Positions 29,601 to 42,752 of a stretch of 64,000 nt of DNA are shown here, piece after piece. The stretch lies in contig NC_060022.1 of the NCBI RefSeq assembly GCF_021134715.1, positions 1,679,001 through 1,743,000 on the forward strand, read 5' to 3'. Position 1 is the stretch's first letter, and every line of letters begins with the position of its first letter. The translations under genes were made by a program, and so were the position numbers. Below the pieces are notes generated by a model. That model was not told the origin of the DNA. It was given only the letters and a program-made list of their open reading frames with translations, and searched no databases. The stretch comes from Daphnia pulex. Taxonomy: Eukaryota > Arthropoda > Branchiopoda > Diplostraca > Daphniidae.

Positions 29601-29925
29601 AAACCGCGGAGAAATATTAATATGATGGCGAAAGGGTCAAAAAGGGAAAGATGATCCTGGGAATAATATCACGGTGTACCTATAGATACGTTTTCAATTA
29701 GAGGATCTTGGTAGGATATGACATCAGTTGATACGCGTTGCTATGGGCAGGTCCCGTAAGTCAGTCGTACAAACATTGACCCAACTTTTTTTTCCTTTTT
29801 TATTATTTTCTTTTGCCTTTTTGGATAGACAGACATTTTTCCCGGTTACCGCATCTCGGCACCGTGATGCGCAATACGATCCAGCCTCTCTCATTTCCAG
29901 GAGCATCTCGGGGCTCGGGCGGTAG
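26653..29925. other. Intergenic stretch between the membrane-protein gene and the guanylate cyclase
   Basis: The stretch is AT-rich with long T-runs near 27790-27845 and many short frames on both strands. No coding exon or RNA gene is supportable. It should include the 3'UTR of the upstream gene. Confidence 0.55.
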
Positions 29926-30126
29926 TATATAAAAGCCCGTCAATGAAGAGGAGAACGTCTTCACATCTGATTTCCGCATCGTGCCGAAATCCTTCCCTTC
30001 ACATTTCCTATATACCCGCAAAACATCCGATTCCGCGTCAGAGTTCACCAATCAACTTTCGGCATCCGCAGCACCCGACTGAATTTGAACAAGTGACATT
30101 TCGATCCATCCAACAGGGGAGAAAAG
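29926..30126 (+). promoter_or_regulatory. Likely core promoter and untranslated first exon of the NIT guanylate cyclase
   Basis: TATATAAAAG at 29926-29935 is followed about 35 bp downstream by an initiator-like TTCACATC. The candidate untranslated exon ends at a donor (GAAAAG|GTAAAA) at 30126/30127. An acceptor at 30724 (TCAATTTCAG) then opens the exon that carries the start codon at 30751. This is inferred from consensus and spacing. Confidence 0.5.
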
Positions 30127-30750
30127 GTAAAAGATTATTCCATCCAACAAATTCTTAGACCTATAAGATTCGCACGCATCAGAATGGAAGGAAAAAAAGA
30201 GCCTGCGGATGCTGGATCTGTTGTTGTTGTGTGGAAAGCTGGAGGGGGGTTAAAATGCGGATCGATGTTTCATTTAGACAAGTGGGTGGTCCCACCTTCC
30301 CCCCTCCCCCCTAAAAAAAATAGATTTTTATTTTCTCGTCGTGTCGTAATACAATAACAGAGTCTATACAACCTCCCGGTTTGACTTTGCACTGGGGCTG
30401 GCAAATTGACGACCTTCTTCTGGTTGGATGGTGCAGACGATGTTGCGACGTATGGGAGAGAGCAATTAAGTGCCCGGGGGGTTGCTGCATTTTGACGCCA
30501 TGCCTGTATATATTTTATAGTGGTGTATTTGATTAGGCAATCCGGGCGAGAGAGTAGTGATGCGAATGCTACTTTACGTTTGCCGCCATTTTCTTTCATC
30601 AGATATTGGCTTTTTTTTCTTGGGGGGAGGGACTGACATATTTGATTCCGATCCAAGGAGCAGAGAATACACACACAGCTTATCTATCGATTTCTTTGTG
30701 GGTGGGTGTGATTGTCAATTTCAGAAAGAAGAAAAAATCAAAATAAGAAA

Positions 30751-33700
30751 ATGGACTCGGATTTCAGCTGCCCTGAAAATGGAAATGGGACGGATTACGC
30801 CAGCTCGGCAGACGATTCCACTCTGACGCAGGTGTCGACGGGATGGTAAGTCATAAAAATCTGTGACTTTACTACCACCACTTCATCCCAGCGCGTCTTG
30901 GTGATTTCATTTCAACGGAATAATATCATTCATTTTATCCTTTTTGAAAAATAAAAGTTTCCACGTCAGCCCGGCGACTCGTAAAGGCAAGCGACTTCAA
31001 CTCCTGCAAATGCTGTTACTTCCGTTTATACCCATCATGGCACTGGTGATTCAAAATGCCTTGACGGTCGGTAGAGTTGATTAATCTTTCCGTGCGATTG
31101 GTGTAGAGATTTAATTTTATGCGCCTTTTTCGGTAAATGTTCAGATGACGGATGCCATCAATGCGCAGAAGGCGGCCACCATCATCGAACACCAGGTATA
31201 TAAAACCAAATCAGCCTCAGCCAATAATATCAACCCCCAGTGGCTTATAAATAATTCATTCTCTAATATTCGACTCTCCTGTTCGCAGAACAGTTGACTC
31301 GGGGGTTATAGACGTATATTGAAGGAAATGGACTTGACCGCCTTTTCTAAATTATTATTCTGACCCCTCCGGCCACTTCCCTTGTGTGTGTGATTGAAAC
31401 GATGTTGATATTGGAGTTGGCAGTGGCTGGGCTCGGTCGGCAATATTCCAGCTTAGCCCGCAGTATGTATATGTAATATCAAACGGGAGGGGGGGGGGAG
31501 ATCAGAAGGAGACACAGTGGTTGAATTCCGCTTATATAGACGTCCGAGTCGCCAATAATGCACACAGGGAAAAAGAACAAGATGAAAGTATCTGGCCAAG
31601 CTCAAACCAGCGGAAATTTTGATTTTAAAATTTGTATGCTGCCGAGTTCGCTGGAAAAGTCGTAGTGTACACTGCTGTACAGTGTAACTCTGAATATAGT
31701 TTAAAATGGAGTGTGAGAGTTGGGTCGTAACAAGAAAAATTGTCGAGACGAGCGCCAGACACAGGACACAAGATCAAACGAAAATTCAAAAAGAAAAGGC
31801 GGGAAAAAAAAATTATTCAAATGTTGCACAAATATAGAGGAACACTTTGCCTGAGAACCCACCCGGCAGCGCAATTCAATGCACCAATGGAATCAGTTGT
31901 GATGGCGCTTGATGCTTCACTTCTGTTCAACATATAATACAATCAAAAAGAGCCCATATATGAACCAGCAGAAGTCTCTCTCTCCAGCCAAACACAATAA
32001 GAAACGTCGGATGAAAAATATGAGACGTTCGCGCTCTCCTTCAGAATTGAGCTATCCAGAATTTTCGCCAGCATTTTATAACAGTACATACCATCGCTCG
32101 AATAGAATTGTATAATCAACCAGAGGGGATGTATAAGTGTGTACTTTGGCTGCATTAAGAAAGACGGAGAGAGATTTGGGAAAAGCTTGGCGATGAACGA
32201 AGATGGAGGGAGTTGAGTGGGCGTGGCCAGAGCTATATATATATAAAATAACCAGAGTTGAGGGGAGCATCGGAGACGATTACAAATATAAGTCCGGAGC
32301 AATTGAGATGAATAGGTTCTGCTGGAGTTTAAAATGTTTGAAGAATTTCTTTTCCCTTGATTTTCGCGCACAGAATTTATGACTTTCTATATACACACTT
32401 GCCGTTCCTTTTTTTTCATATATCCGCGTGGTGCTGCTGGTGGCCTTCTTTCTTATATAGCCTAGCTACACTTTTCTCGCCCACATGTTTCTTATTGCCA
32501 GTCCTTTTTTTTTTACAGCCTCCCGGCTATAGTATATATATATAGAGCCATCGATTCAATCAATGCTGTTCTACGTTGATTGAAGCTTTTTTTCTTTTTT
32601 TTTCTATCTCTTATATTCAACGTCAATATGTTGGCGTCTCTTCTTCTTGACGATCGTCTTTTCTCCTTTTATTTCCATTCATTCCGTCTTCTTTTATTTT
32701 GTGAATGTATATTCGACCTATACCCTATATATTTGGGTGCTGGTGTTCCGCCCTCTCGGATGTAATATATACGTGCTGCTGGCTTCCCGCTTCCTCTTCT
32801 TCACGCTTTGATTGCCACGCGCTTGATCTGCTGGCTGGCTGGCTGCTCCCGCCTTTATATCCGCATCCGTCGTGGGTGCTCAGATCGATCTGACGGTGGA
32901 GGTTGGCAAACTACTCACCGCTCTGCAACACGAACGCAGCGAGATTGCTCATTACATATTCACCAAGGGTAACAGGTTAGTTGGACGACACACACACACA
33001 CAGGCGTCCATTTATAGACGACGCCCGTCTTCCATTTTATATTGCTCGTCTAAATGCTAAAGGGCTCCTGGACTTGATCTAGATGATATATGTAGACGTA
33101 GAGATAGAAATGTAATATATGGTCATTCGATTTGATGGTCGAATGATGTTGTGACGCGGGAGATATAGGTATACTATATATATATATAATAACGATGCCC
33201 GTAATGATGAACTATTCTTTCGACTTGGCCGCATGCGAGTGCTTTTTATTATTCTTTCCGCTCTCTGCTAGCTGCTCTGCATTTATTATCTTTTTGAAAT
33301 GTTTTTTTCTTCTTTTTTTTTAAATAACGAGATTATTGCAGCCCTTATTATTCCGCTGTTGTGGAATCGCCCACTTTGTAGACGATTCTGGGCGATGGCC
33401 GCTGCCAGCGCTTATCATTCGTCTCACGCCCAGCCCGCGTTATATAATGCCAAATTTCCTCCCCTGCGCTGTTTTATACATTATTGACCGCCGCCCTTCT
33501 TCTACTTCCCTTTTTCTTATTTCACAAATAATATGGATGGGATTCAATGTGATGAGACTCAAAAGAAATGCGATTGGAATCCCAAACCCAAAGGAATAAT
33601 GATATCGCGCATCGGGTTTCATCATAATTCTATACGGATACAACCAAACATCGGATGCCTTTTCCTAACGAATAACCGCCAGTCCGGAACTATTCCGTTC

Positions 33701-36700
33701 TATTATATACTTGCTGTGTATAACATCGCTTTCGCTCACGGGTTGTTGTTTGCACACACGCGCGCGCAATTCAAAAAATCTTTTGAAAGAAGAGAAGAAG
33801 AAGATGAGTACTACGTGTAGTCTGTCTGTCTATACTAGTATACCAACTATACTATCGTCTTGTCTATTGGCCAGCATATTGTCAACTCGTCTTTCTCTTT
33901 TTTTTATTTGTTGTTTGTTTGGCTCTTGTTGTTTGTTGGTTTGTTCTTTGATTTCTCCATCTCTCTTAGTTTAGGACAGCATAGCACAGAGGCGTCCACC
34001 GCCAGCAGGTTTGTTTTGCCGTTGCAGTGTCTTATATCTCTTTCTACTTACATATCGGCTCTCACAATAATGTCCGGCTGTATTTCGATATACATATATA
34101 CCCCCGCCGCTCCCGGCTGATACGTGTCATCACTAGACATAATAATAACAATTATCGCTATATAGATCTCGTTCAAAAACGACGCATGCCGTTTTTGCTG
34201 TGACATTTCATTTTCGTTTCACATTTTCCAAATTAAAAACAAAAAAACAAAAATTCATTTTTCATCGACACGCCAAGCTCCGATCGGTGGTGATATATAT
34301 ATCCGGCAACGTCGTCGAATCTATTTGGGGTTTTTTATTATATTCTTGTTTGCATGTTGTCTCGTCTCTCTCTCTCTCCCGCGCCCGATTTTTTGAAAAC
34401 CACACATTTTAAAAAACGGCGCGCGGCTTCGGCTGATGGGGTCATCGTGATTGATCGGCACGGGGGCTTTGATGCGTTCGCACACCTGCTACATCCTAGG
34501 CTTTCCTCCCATTCGGGATTGTACAACAGATCTAGCCTATCGCACCGGTTCGCAGTCACCGACGAGGCCCTCCGCAACGTCAGCGCCATCTTCGCCTTCA
34601 AGGCCGACTCGTGGAACAGCATCTTCGGCAGCAAAGCCAATTTCATGGAACATCTCAGTTTACTCGGGTAAGATTAGGAAGAAGGTGCATCAGCAGCCAA
34701 TCATCGTATAGCCACCTTAATAGTCCACCGCCTACTATGTATACCTGATATAAGTTTGACTCGGAAATAATCACAATATCGATTTGGATGGAGTGTATCG
34801 ATACAGTGGAGGAAAGATCACGTTGACGCAGTATTAGCTTTCCCGAGGGGTACGCATGGCGACTGATGCAATTCGATAGCGCATCGCCATTATATATTGA
34901 TGATGACACAGAGACGTATGGTAAGTCAAATATGATAACGACGGCTGATTGGGCTCTAAAGTATACCTCAATTATACTGCTTGAGGGCAATCGAGGGTTT
35001 TCTTAGAGCTGTATACTAGATAACTGTAACTGCGTCGGTTGTTGTCCGGATAAAGTCAAGACTCTCTCTATCTCTATCTGGAAGGACATATTCTTTTTCA
35101 AAAGTCATATCTCTCTGCTCCCTTCCTATTCTGGGCGCGGAAGTTCCTTCTATTATAGACGCAATCATAATTGAAGGAGTTGAGCGTGCTGGCATATCTC
35201 GCTCGAAAGATCCAAAGCATTGTTGGCATCCGTATGAGTCGAGAATGCTGATTATGCCTCGGTATAACGAACAAGAGACGACTCGGCTCATAAAACATTT
35301 TTTCCCCTCATCATCTTATTACCATGTGTAGTGTTCGATTATAAATTAAAAATCTGCACACACGCACATACCAAACTCCTCCTTTGAATTTTGAAATTCT
35401 CTCCGTCCAATGTTTCTTTCATCCTCGACTTTTTGCTTTTTGATTTCACGGCAGCGTCAAACGATTCGGAATTATTGACATTGCGTAAGTTGGGATTTCT
35501 GAATGATTCAACTATTTCCCGAATCTGTCATATTTCACTTTCAGTCTATTTCTTTTTTCTTGATCAAAAAGGGAACGAGGTGAAGGCCAAAAGGATAGCG
35601 CTGCCATTCGGGAAATCAATTGGTAAGTAGTCTACTCTACTAGTCTAGTCTAGCGTTGCAAATCTAGTCGATTGACGTATGTAGTTTTATTTTAATTTTA
35701 CACTTTTATTTTTATTGAATATTTGGTTTTTTTATTTAAGACAAATTCAATAAAAAAATTTATAAAAAATGTTTGAGTCAATTTCCGACTCGAAAATTTT
35801 CGCAATCTGGCAAAAAGTTCAAAAGCGCGCCATGGCCATCCCAGATTGCAGACTACAATTTAGCGAAACACACATGAATCGTCTTTTTTTTAAATTATTG
35901 TTGAGAGGGTGTGGAAATACTAGAAATCATAGATAATCCTACAAGGAAATAGTTTGTGCACATCATAATAAAATTTCTATTATTTTGGGAGGTATGTTTA
36001 ATTTTGTTAACCTGAGTGTGAATTATTTTGTAACTTGTAATAAGCTGGCAGAGGTAGACACAGACAAAGTTTTTTTTTCTTGTCAGAGGCCTCAGGCTGA
36101 GACCACCATGGCCGAATTAAAAGAAACTTAGTTGAAAATGATGATGAGGCATCATTTTAGGTATCTCAGGGTTTTCTTGTCCAACATCATCATGTGGACA
36201 AGTCACATATGCTGGTGGTTATCGTTGGTGGAGCAACTTAAACACTCAGAACTAAGAACAGGTTTTTTCAATACGTTGAGGACTAGGGATTTATTTATTG
36301 AGTTTTAAAACAAGATAAAACTTAATTATTTCATTGTATTACGTTTTTTAAAACTAAATTTGCAACGCGCGAGATATTTCAATGTAATTTTATTTGATCC
36401 ATTAATGCAGGTATAATGTGGCCAACGATCTGATTCTAGACCAACTATCAACAAGAATTCGACAAACGTCGACGACCGGAGCTTGGAGGTCACACAGTCT
36501 ATATCAATTACTTTTTCTTCAAGTTTTAGTTTTCAATAAGTTTCGTCAGTTCATCAAGAGTTTTGAAAACTTTCAGAGTTATTCGTAATATCCGATAACA
36601 TATCCAAAACAAGACATATTCATTCCAATTTGTGTTATGTCGCCTACAGTCGTGAGAAAGTAGCCAAAAGTCATTCCCCCCCCCGTAATAAGTGGATTTC

Positions 36701-39700
36701 AGCTATTCAACGAAGTAAAACTGATTTTTATTTTCTCTCCAGTCGAATTTCTTTAACGGCATAGCTCGTTATCAGTTTGATTGCACTTGGCAAAGTTTCA
36801 CCAACGACACGCACTAAGCGCTGCACTCAATTAGCCTCGTAATAAAAATGCCATCAAAGGGAGCCAAAGTTTCACGGCAGTTGCAGCTGCAAATGTTCAT
36901 CAGTTGCAGATAGTTAACTAAGCAGGTCACTTCTTAGCGCATTTTTGTTTTTTTTCGCAAAGAAGCTTATTTCGTCCAGAGCCAAAGACCGGCAGTATAT
37001 AGTTCATCAAAGGCTAAATCGTTACGTCAACGATCAAGAGCGTGACGCGAGGTGCTGATCTGGCAGTGTCCAAATGGCCCTCATGGCACAGATCCAGCTG
37101 ACGAGGGGGAAAAAATCAATAACCACCGAAACGTTCCCGCTATGCACCCAATTTTCCTATTCCTTGTGTGTCAAAGCAATTGCTGCGAATTCCCAATCAA
37201 GTGAATTTTTAAAGGCTGCGGCTGTGTGTACTATGTGTTAAGCGATCTATTTTCAACGAAATCCTTTTGAATGTCTTGTGTGAACAGGTTGCTGATTGCC
37301 TTCAAATTCGTCATCCGCTCAATCGAAAATTTCAGCATCGCCATAGGTCTGTATTTCCACCTTTTTAAAAAACATATTCCATCCGCGTATTTTCATCGGA
37401 GACCTTAGCACTGCTACGCTGCTCTGAATTAAATTTTGAAGAATTCCGGCAGTGATTGCAGCGACAGCGTTCGGCAGTTCTATTTAATATTGACTGAATT
37501 GTTTCCTCCTTTTAACACAAACATTTTACAGTCTACGGGCTCTACTACTTTGGCAAGGGCCACCTTTCGCTGGACAACTACGCCCGCTACGTCCGCTATG
37601 ACTCGTTGGCACAGGTGTATTTATCATCGTGGCTAAATAAAGTTTGACCAACTCACATAGCAGACTATTTGAACCAATGATTTTGTCACCACCTTGTCCC
37701 CGATCTATAGGATTACCTCAACGCCACTCAGCAATTCTCGTCGTCGTCGCAAAACACTTACGAGCTCTTTGTCGATAACTTCCCCTACTACGACAATCTG
37801 ACGGCGAGGTGAGTTATATCCGATTTGATATCTTGTGTCTGAAATTATTCTATTTTTTTTTAATTTCTGATTACAACGCAATCTTATATTCCGCCCGTGA
37901 TAGGAGGCTCGAAGTCTACGCCAATCTCGAGCGCACGCCGGACAATGAAATAGCGACAACGTACTACGATTACATGTCGCTGTACATCGACTCTTTGCGA
38001 ATGCATCAGGACAAATTGCGCGACGAAATCCTGTGAGTATGCATATACATAATTCCCGCACGCTAGAGTATAAACCTGATCTGCAGCTCAGACTGATAGT
38101 AAGTCACCCCTGTGCAAGGCTGCTAATGATGACGACAGTCTAATCTGACATTATAGTTGGGACGTTTCTGAGCCTTTTCCATTATTCCCTTTTGTGTGCC
38201 ATTGTGTGTGTCTAATCTGCCACTTTGATTTTGTCGAAAATCTTTCCAGACTGTCGGTGGAGCAAGAGCTGGAAGGGGCCGGAACATTGCAGACCGTCAC
38301 CATCTGCATATTGTCGCTGGTTCTGTTCATTTCGCCGTTCATCATTTTCCTGGTCCGCAACGCCACGCAAACCATTCAGGTCTTGTTTGAACAGCTGCTG
38401 TTGTTTGATTAAGAGCTCTGCGCATTGATCTCAATTTCCAAAATTTGAATTTGGGCGCCCATTAAATAGACGTTCGCCAGCGGGTTGGTGTCCAAAACGA
38501 CGGAATTGAAGCGCGAGCGAAAGCGCTGCGATCGATTGTTATGCCAAATGCTGCCCAAGGCCGTCGTCCGTCAACTCAAACAGAGGAGACAGGTTCGTTG
38601 CTCGTCGTCGCTCGCTTCTTTGTGTCATTGTGAAGAGACTCGCCGAGATCAATTTATGTGTACTTCTGCTCCGCCTTTGTTGTGTACTACCCCCGATGCT
38701 CGCGTGTGTTGGTTTCCACAGAGATGTGAGCTCTCTCTCTGTGTCTGTCTCGTTTCTCCCAACGGACTTTGCTTGGCGGCCCTTTTGTCACCAAAACTTT
38801 TAGACCCCCAAACATCTTGTGCTGGCGCAGTCCTGGCGAAACAGCTCGTCTCCAACTCTCTATAGATGTACAATGCAGTTGGCCAACTCTATATAGATTC
38901 TGTGTCTAAAGAGTGAAAAGGGCATACGCAAGTTGAATGCTCATATGTGTGCGTGTCTCGGGCGCTTTCCATCTTTCATGGGGCTTTTTTCTTTTTATTC
39001 CGTATGTACATGTACTATTGATGCAGGTGCCGGCGGAAAGTTTCGATTCGGTGACCATCTACTTTAGCGATATCGTGGGATTCACCGCCATCTCTGCCTC
39101 CAGCACGCCCCTCGAGGTGTGTCGAGAGTCTCTCTCTTCTTCTTTTTAACTCGGGATCTTATTGGAAAAAAAGGACCAAATTCAAATCTTCTCTCTCTCT
39201 TTTATATCTGTTTATTTATTTTTTCATGTTTGTTTCCAACTTGGCAAACGTCAGATCATCGCTTTCCTCAATGCACTTTACAAGATGTTTGATTCCAAAC
39301 TTGAGCGCTACGATGTCTACAAGGTGGAGACGATCGGCGACGCCTACATGGTATCAACGCTACTTTTTGAAATTGATTTTCTTGTTAGGTTTGAAACCCA
39401 ACCGAGTTTGATTCAATTTTCTCTTTTTGTGTTTTAAATATAGGTTGTCTCCGGCCTTCCTCATCGCAACGGTAGGATTACGATTGTAACAAGCACGTAC
39501 CTTTAACCACTTTGAGGAGCACTCTCTCTCTTTTCTGAAAAGAAAAGCTTAGCACACACTATATAATCTAAACTTATTATTCGTCGTTCACCAAGCTATA
39601 TGGGGGCAGCTAGCAGCATTCAGAATTGCGACTTAGTAGATGTAATAGAGCCGGTGCACACACTTATAGCTAGGCGGTTTTCCCTATAGAAAATTACGGT

Positions 39701-41340
39701 TTTATAACGACATCTAAATATTAGACTGACTCACTGAGCGTATATAATGTCGGATCCAATTTTTTCAATCCGAGTTGGCGCATAAAATTGTGAAAATCCT
39801 CTTGGTGCGCCGCTTGTGCCCTTATTCCTAGACCGTCTCATTATTTATTCATTGCCTTTTGAGGCTTTGAATTTATAGTTGCCGTACACCTACTATACGT
39901 CAGCAGACAATTTTTCCTTGACAGTTTTCAATTACCATCAATTTCAATTCGCTCTTCTTTATTTCCCCTTCCTGAAATCACTTCCATTCAAATTTAAATC
40001 GAAAGTATTTCTACTGTATTTCAAAAATGTTATCGTCAATAATTCGATGTAAAATTTGACATCTCTGTCTCAATCTATGTCGGATCATTCCTTCAGGCTT
40101 GAAGCACGTCGGCGAAATCGCCACAATGTCGCTGGATTTGATTGCCGGCGTGAAAAATTTCCACATACCGCACCGACCCAACCAGTCGGTCAGCATCCGA
40201 ATTGGCTTCAACACTGGACCCTGCGTGGCGGGAGTTGTCGGCACGAAAATGCCGCGCTACTGCCTCTTCGGCGACACTATTAACACGGCGTCGCGCATGG
40301 AATCGACCGGAGAAGGTACGTACGTATGTATATATGTGCATATAATAAAAGAGCTTTACAGCTCCTGTCATTTCACGTGCCGCACTCAGTCTACGTGTCC
40401 CAGCGGTATGACAGGCGAAAAAGCCGAACATAAATCGAAACTTAATCATCCAATTCTCAAGAACTGTGTATCTATTTTATTCTTCTTTTTTTTTACCTAT
40501 TGGATGGCAGCCATGAAGATTCACATCAGCGCCAGCGCCAAAGAAGCGCTAGACGCCGTCGGTGGTTATTACACGGAACTTCGCGGTACGTGAGCTCTCG
40601 ATCTATAACGACAGTCAATACGGTTTTTTTTGTAGCAGGATTATTGTCGATCTATGTCAAGTTGAAAGATTTTCCAATGTTTGAAATGGGGATCTTGTAA
40701 CCCCGCATTTGTTATCAGAAGAATATCGAGTCTTGAATTCGAGTTGATTATTATATTGGACTGAATTAAAAATTGAATTCTTTTCCTTATTTGCAGGGAG
40801 CTTTGAAGTCAAGGTATACATGCATTTTTCAGCTGCAGGAGGGGCCTGTGTTGCCTTCCAGGATTTCTTGGTTCATCATCATGTATTGATTTTCTATTTT
40901 TCATCTTTTATTTTATCCCCTTTTTATTTTCTCTTGTACACTACGACTGTTGCTGATGCTGAATGAAATCGGGGGGCCGTTATTATTGTGCCATTCAGGG
41001 TAAAGGGATGATGGTGAGCACACGTCTTTTGTTATTTTTACATTGATATGGTCGACGGCCTGGCGTCGTCGACGTCGTGTGTAGTCTCGTCTATTATTAA
41101 CGGCGACAATTTCTTCCCGTTTTTCTTCTTCTCGCCTATTGCTGCTCCTGCTGCTGCTGCTGCTCTGGAACGGCTGTTGGCCTGCCCTCATCCTCTTTGG
41201 GTCGCCCCGTTTGTTGCTGGAAATAGGATACATACTGGCTGACGGGCAGAGAAGGTGGGCTGCCTCGCTTCCTGGAGGTGGACGTTCCCGGTTACATGGA
41301 CGAGCCGGAATACCTCAAAGAATTGTCCGATTTGCCTTGA
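30751..41340 (+). CDS. Receptor guanylate cyclase with extracellular NIT sensor domain
   Basis: Membrane enzyme that should make cGMP from GTP in response to a ligand bound outside the cell. I reconstruct 22 coding exons: 30751-30845, 30958-31066, 31145-31195, 32884-32975, 33970-34008, 34530-34667, 35599-35622, 36411-36488, 37288-37346, 37532-37614, 37711-37808, 37904-38032, 38250-38379, 38470-38592, 39027-39116, 39255-39350, 39444-39471, 40097-40315, 40511-40585, 40797-40813, 40999-41013 and 41227-41340. They total about 633 residues. A first membrane helix (about 45-65) is followed by a helical NIT-like ectodomain containing [21 protein letters not shown] and later [14 protein letters not shown]. 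The second helix lies at about 344-367. A signalling-helix linker ([14 protein letters not shown]) leads to the cyclase: FSDIVGFT supplies a metal Asp, VETIGDAYM the guanine Glu and second Asp, and [16 protein letters not shown] the guanine Cys. There is no kinase-homology domain. All junctions phase-match except 31066/31145, where a GTCGGT donor must be assumed. Confidence 0.88.
35599..35622 (+). other. Predicted 24-nt microexon of the NIT guanylate cyclase
   Basis: The exon ending at 34667 leaves two bases (GG), and the exon starting at 36411 needs two (TG) to make Trp-Tyr-Asn. The 24-nt segment between GGATAG and GTAAGTAG satisfies both and encodes Ala-Ala-Ile-Arg-Glu-Ile-Asn-Trp across its junctions, the expected lead-in to the WYN motif of this domain. 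Confidence 0.65.
35654..36373. mobile_element. MITE-like element, copy 1, in a cyclase intron
   Basis: About 720 bp, bounded by GCGTTGCAAAT on the left and its inverse ATTTGCAACGC on the right. It is alignable along most of its length and in the same orientation with the copy at 42753-43545. Shared segments include TTTTCGCAATCTGGC, AAGCTGGCAGAGG, ACCATGGCCGAATTAAA and GTTTTCTTGTCCAACATCA. It has no long open frame. It lies between the microexon (35622) and the exon at 36411 of the cyclase gene. I see no target-site duplication. Confidence 0.75.
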
Positions 41341-42752
41341 AGGCACAGTTGTGAACGCAGCTGAGCAGCTACTCTCGAACTAGCGAACGTGCTGCTGGAC
41401 GGGAGATGTCATAATTCGTATAATTAGCGAACATGACCGCAAAAGAATCTTTTAGTGTTTGTGCATGAACCGGATAAAGGTTTTGATCGGTAGTTATTAG
41501 TAATAACCAAGGAGCTACAGAGAGAAAGAGAGAAGCTAAAAACCCTATATATTTATCGATTGTCTACGTAAGCCGCTGTATGGTTCTAATCGCCGTATCC
41601 TTTTATCAGCTCTGAAAGTTGGGTGATGTATTAGGTAGCTCGGGTTGTTGATCTCTCTCCTATCCGTTTGTTTGTTGAAAGAAAAGATTTTCGGTCGAAC
41701 TTTTCTTTTTCTTTTTTTTTCTTTAAATGTCTTGTCAAAATCCCAAATGCCAACATCCGTCCGCTCTTTCGTGATTGATGCTGCAACTGTTTCTCTCCGA
41801 AAATAGTCCGCTGCTGCGTTTCCGTCCAAAAATAATGAATTATTAATTTATTATCGCCCTAGACTTATATTTCTCGTCAATTATTTCGATTTCGATTTCA
41901 CGAACATTTCATCGCTAACTCAACGGGTTTTTGAATAAGGGGAAACTTAGATATCCGGCAGTCACGCAACCGCGCGCGTGCATGCCGGGATTCGAATGTC
42001 ACTCCTGGCTACGTTTTAACCCATTACACAAGTCCCCCACCCAAGAGAGAGAACTGAGCACGAGGCTCCTGGAAATAAAATAAAAAAGGAGAGCGCAGAA
42101 ACGGGGGAGAAAAAACGGCAGCAACAAAAGAGAAAGTTCTTTCTTATCTTCATTTTTTGATTACGTAAACGTAAAAATGGCTGGTGGTGTGTGCGTGCGC
42201 ATGATTGTCGTCAGAGATGAATGCATTAGTTTTCGGGTATTAGTCCGCTTCCCGCGGTCTATACTATTTAAGCTTTCCGCCTATATAATAATGCTTTTGG
42301 CGATTAGGGCGAATATATATAAGCTTTACGAGGCATTCATCCATCTTTTAAACGCCATTTTTGCATTGTCTCTTTCCAAGAAATTGGCTATTCCTTTTTT
42401 TTTTTTCTTTCCTGCTCCACTAGATACGTTTTTTTAGAAGGACTTTTATACCCAGTTACCTTGTCACAAAATGTCGTAGAGGATATTGTGATACACATGA
42501 ATTCTATATAGCCCCTCCCCTGTCCATTCTGTAACTTATCCATTAGATAGAACTGGATCACCCTGCTGGATTGCCATTTCACTGCGTAGTGTGTTTAATC
42601 GATTTTGATACTATGCTTACGTGCGAAACGCACCAACTCTGACGTCTACGCACCTTAATACAAAATGAATTGAAACAACTAACGTGCAGCTGCTATTCCT
42701 GTTCACGATTCACTTTTAATAACCGGCAGTCAGCTAATGAGTCAGCTGTGGC
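41341..42752. other. 3' flank of the cyclase gene
   Basis: AT-rich, with no coding exon recognised. It should contain the cyclase 3'UTR. It also holds a short GC-rich segment near 41960-42000. Confidence 0.5.

Noticed and set aside
41975-42040. tRNA-like segment on the minus strand with TTCGAATCCCGGC
   Set aside because: The B-box-like sequence is good, but the spacing to any A-box-like sequence is about 33 bases, too short. No cloverleaf or acceptor stem forms. At most it is a SINE-like relic.
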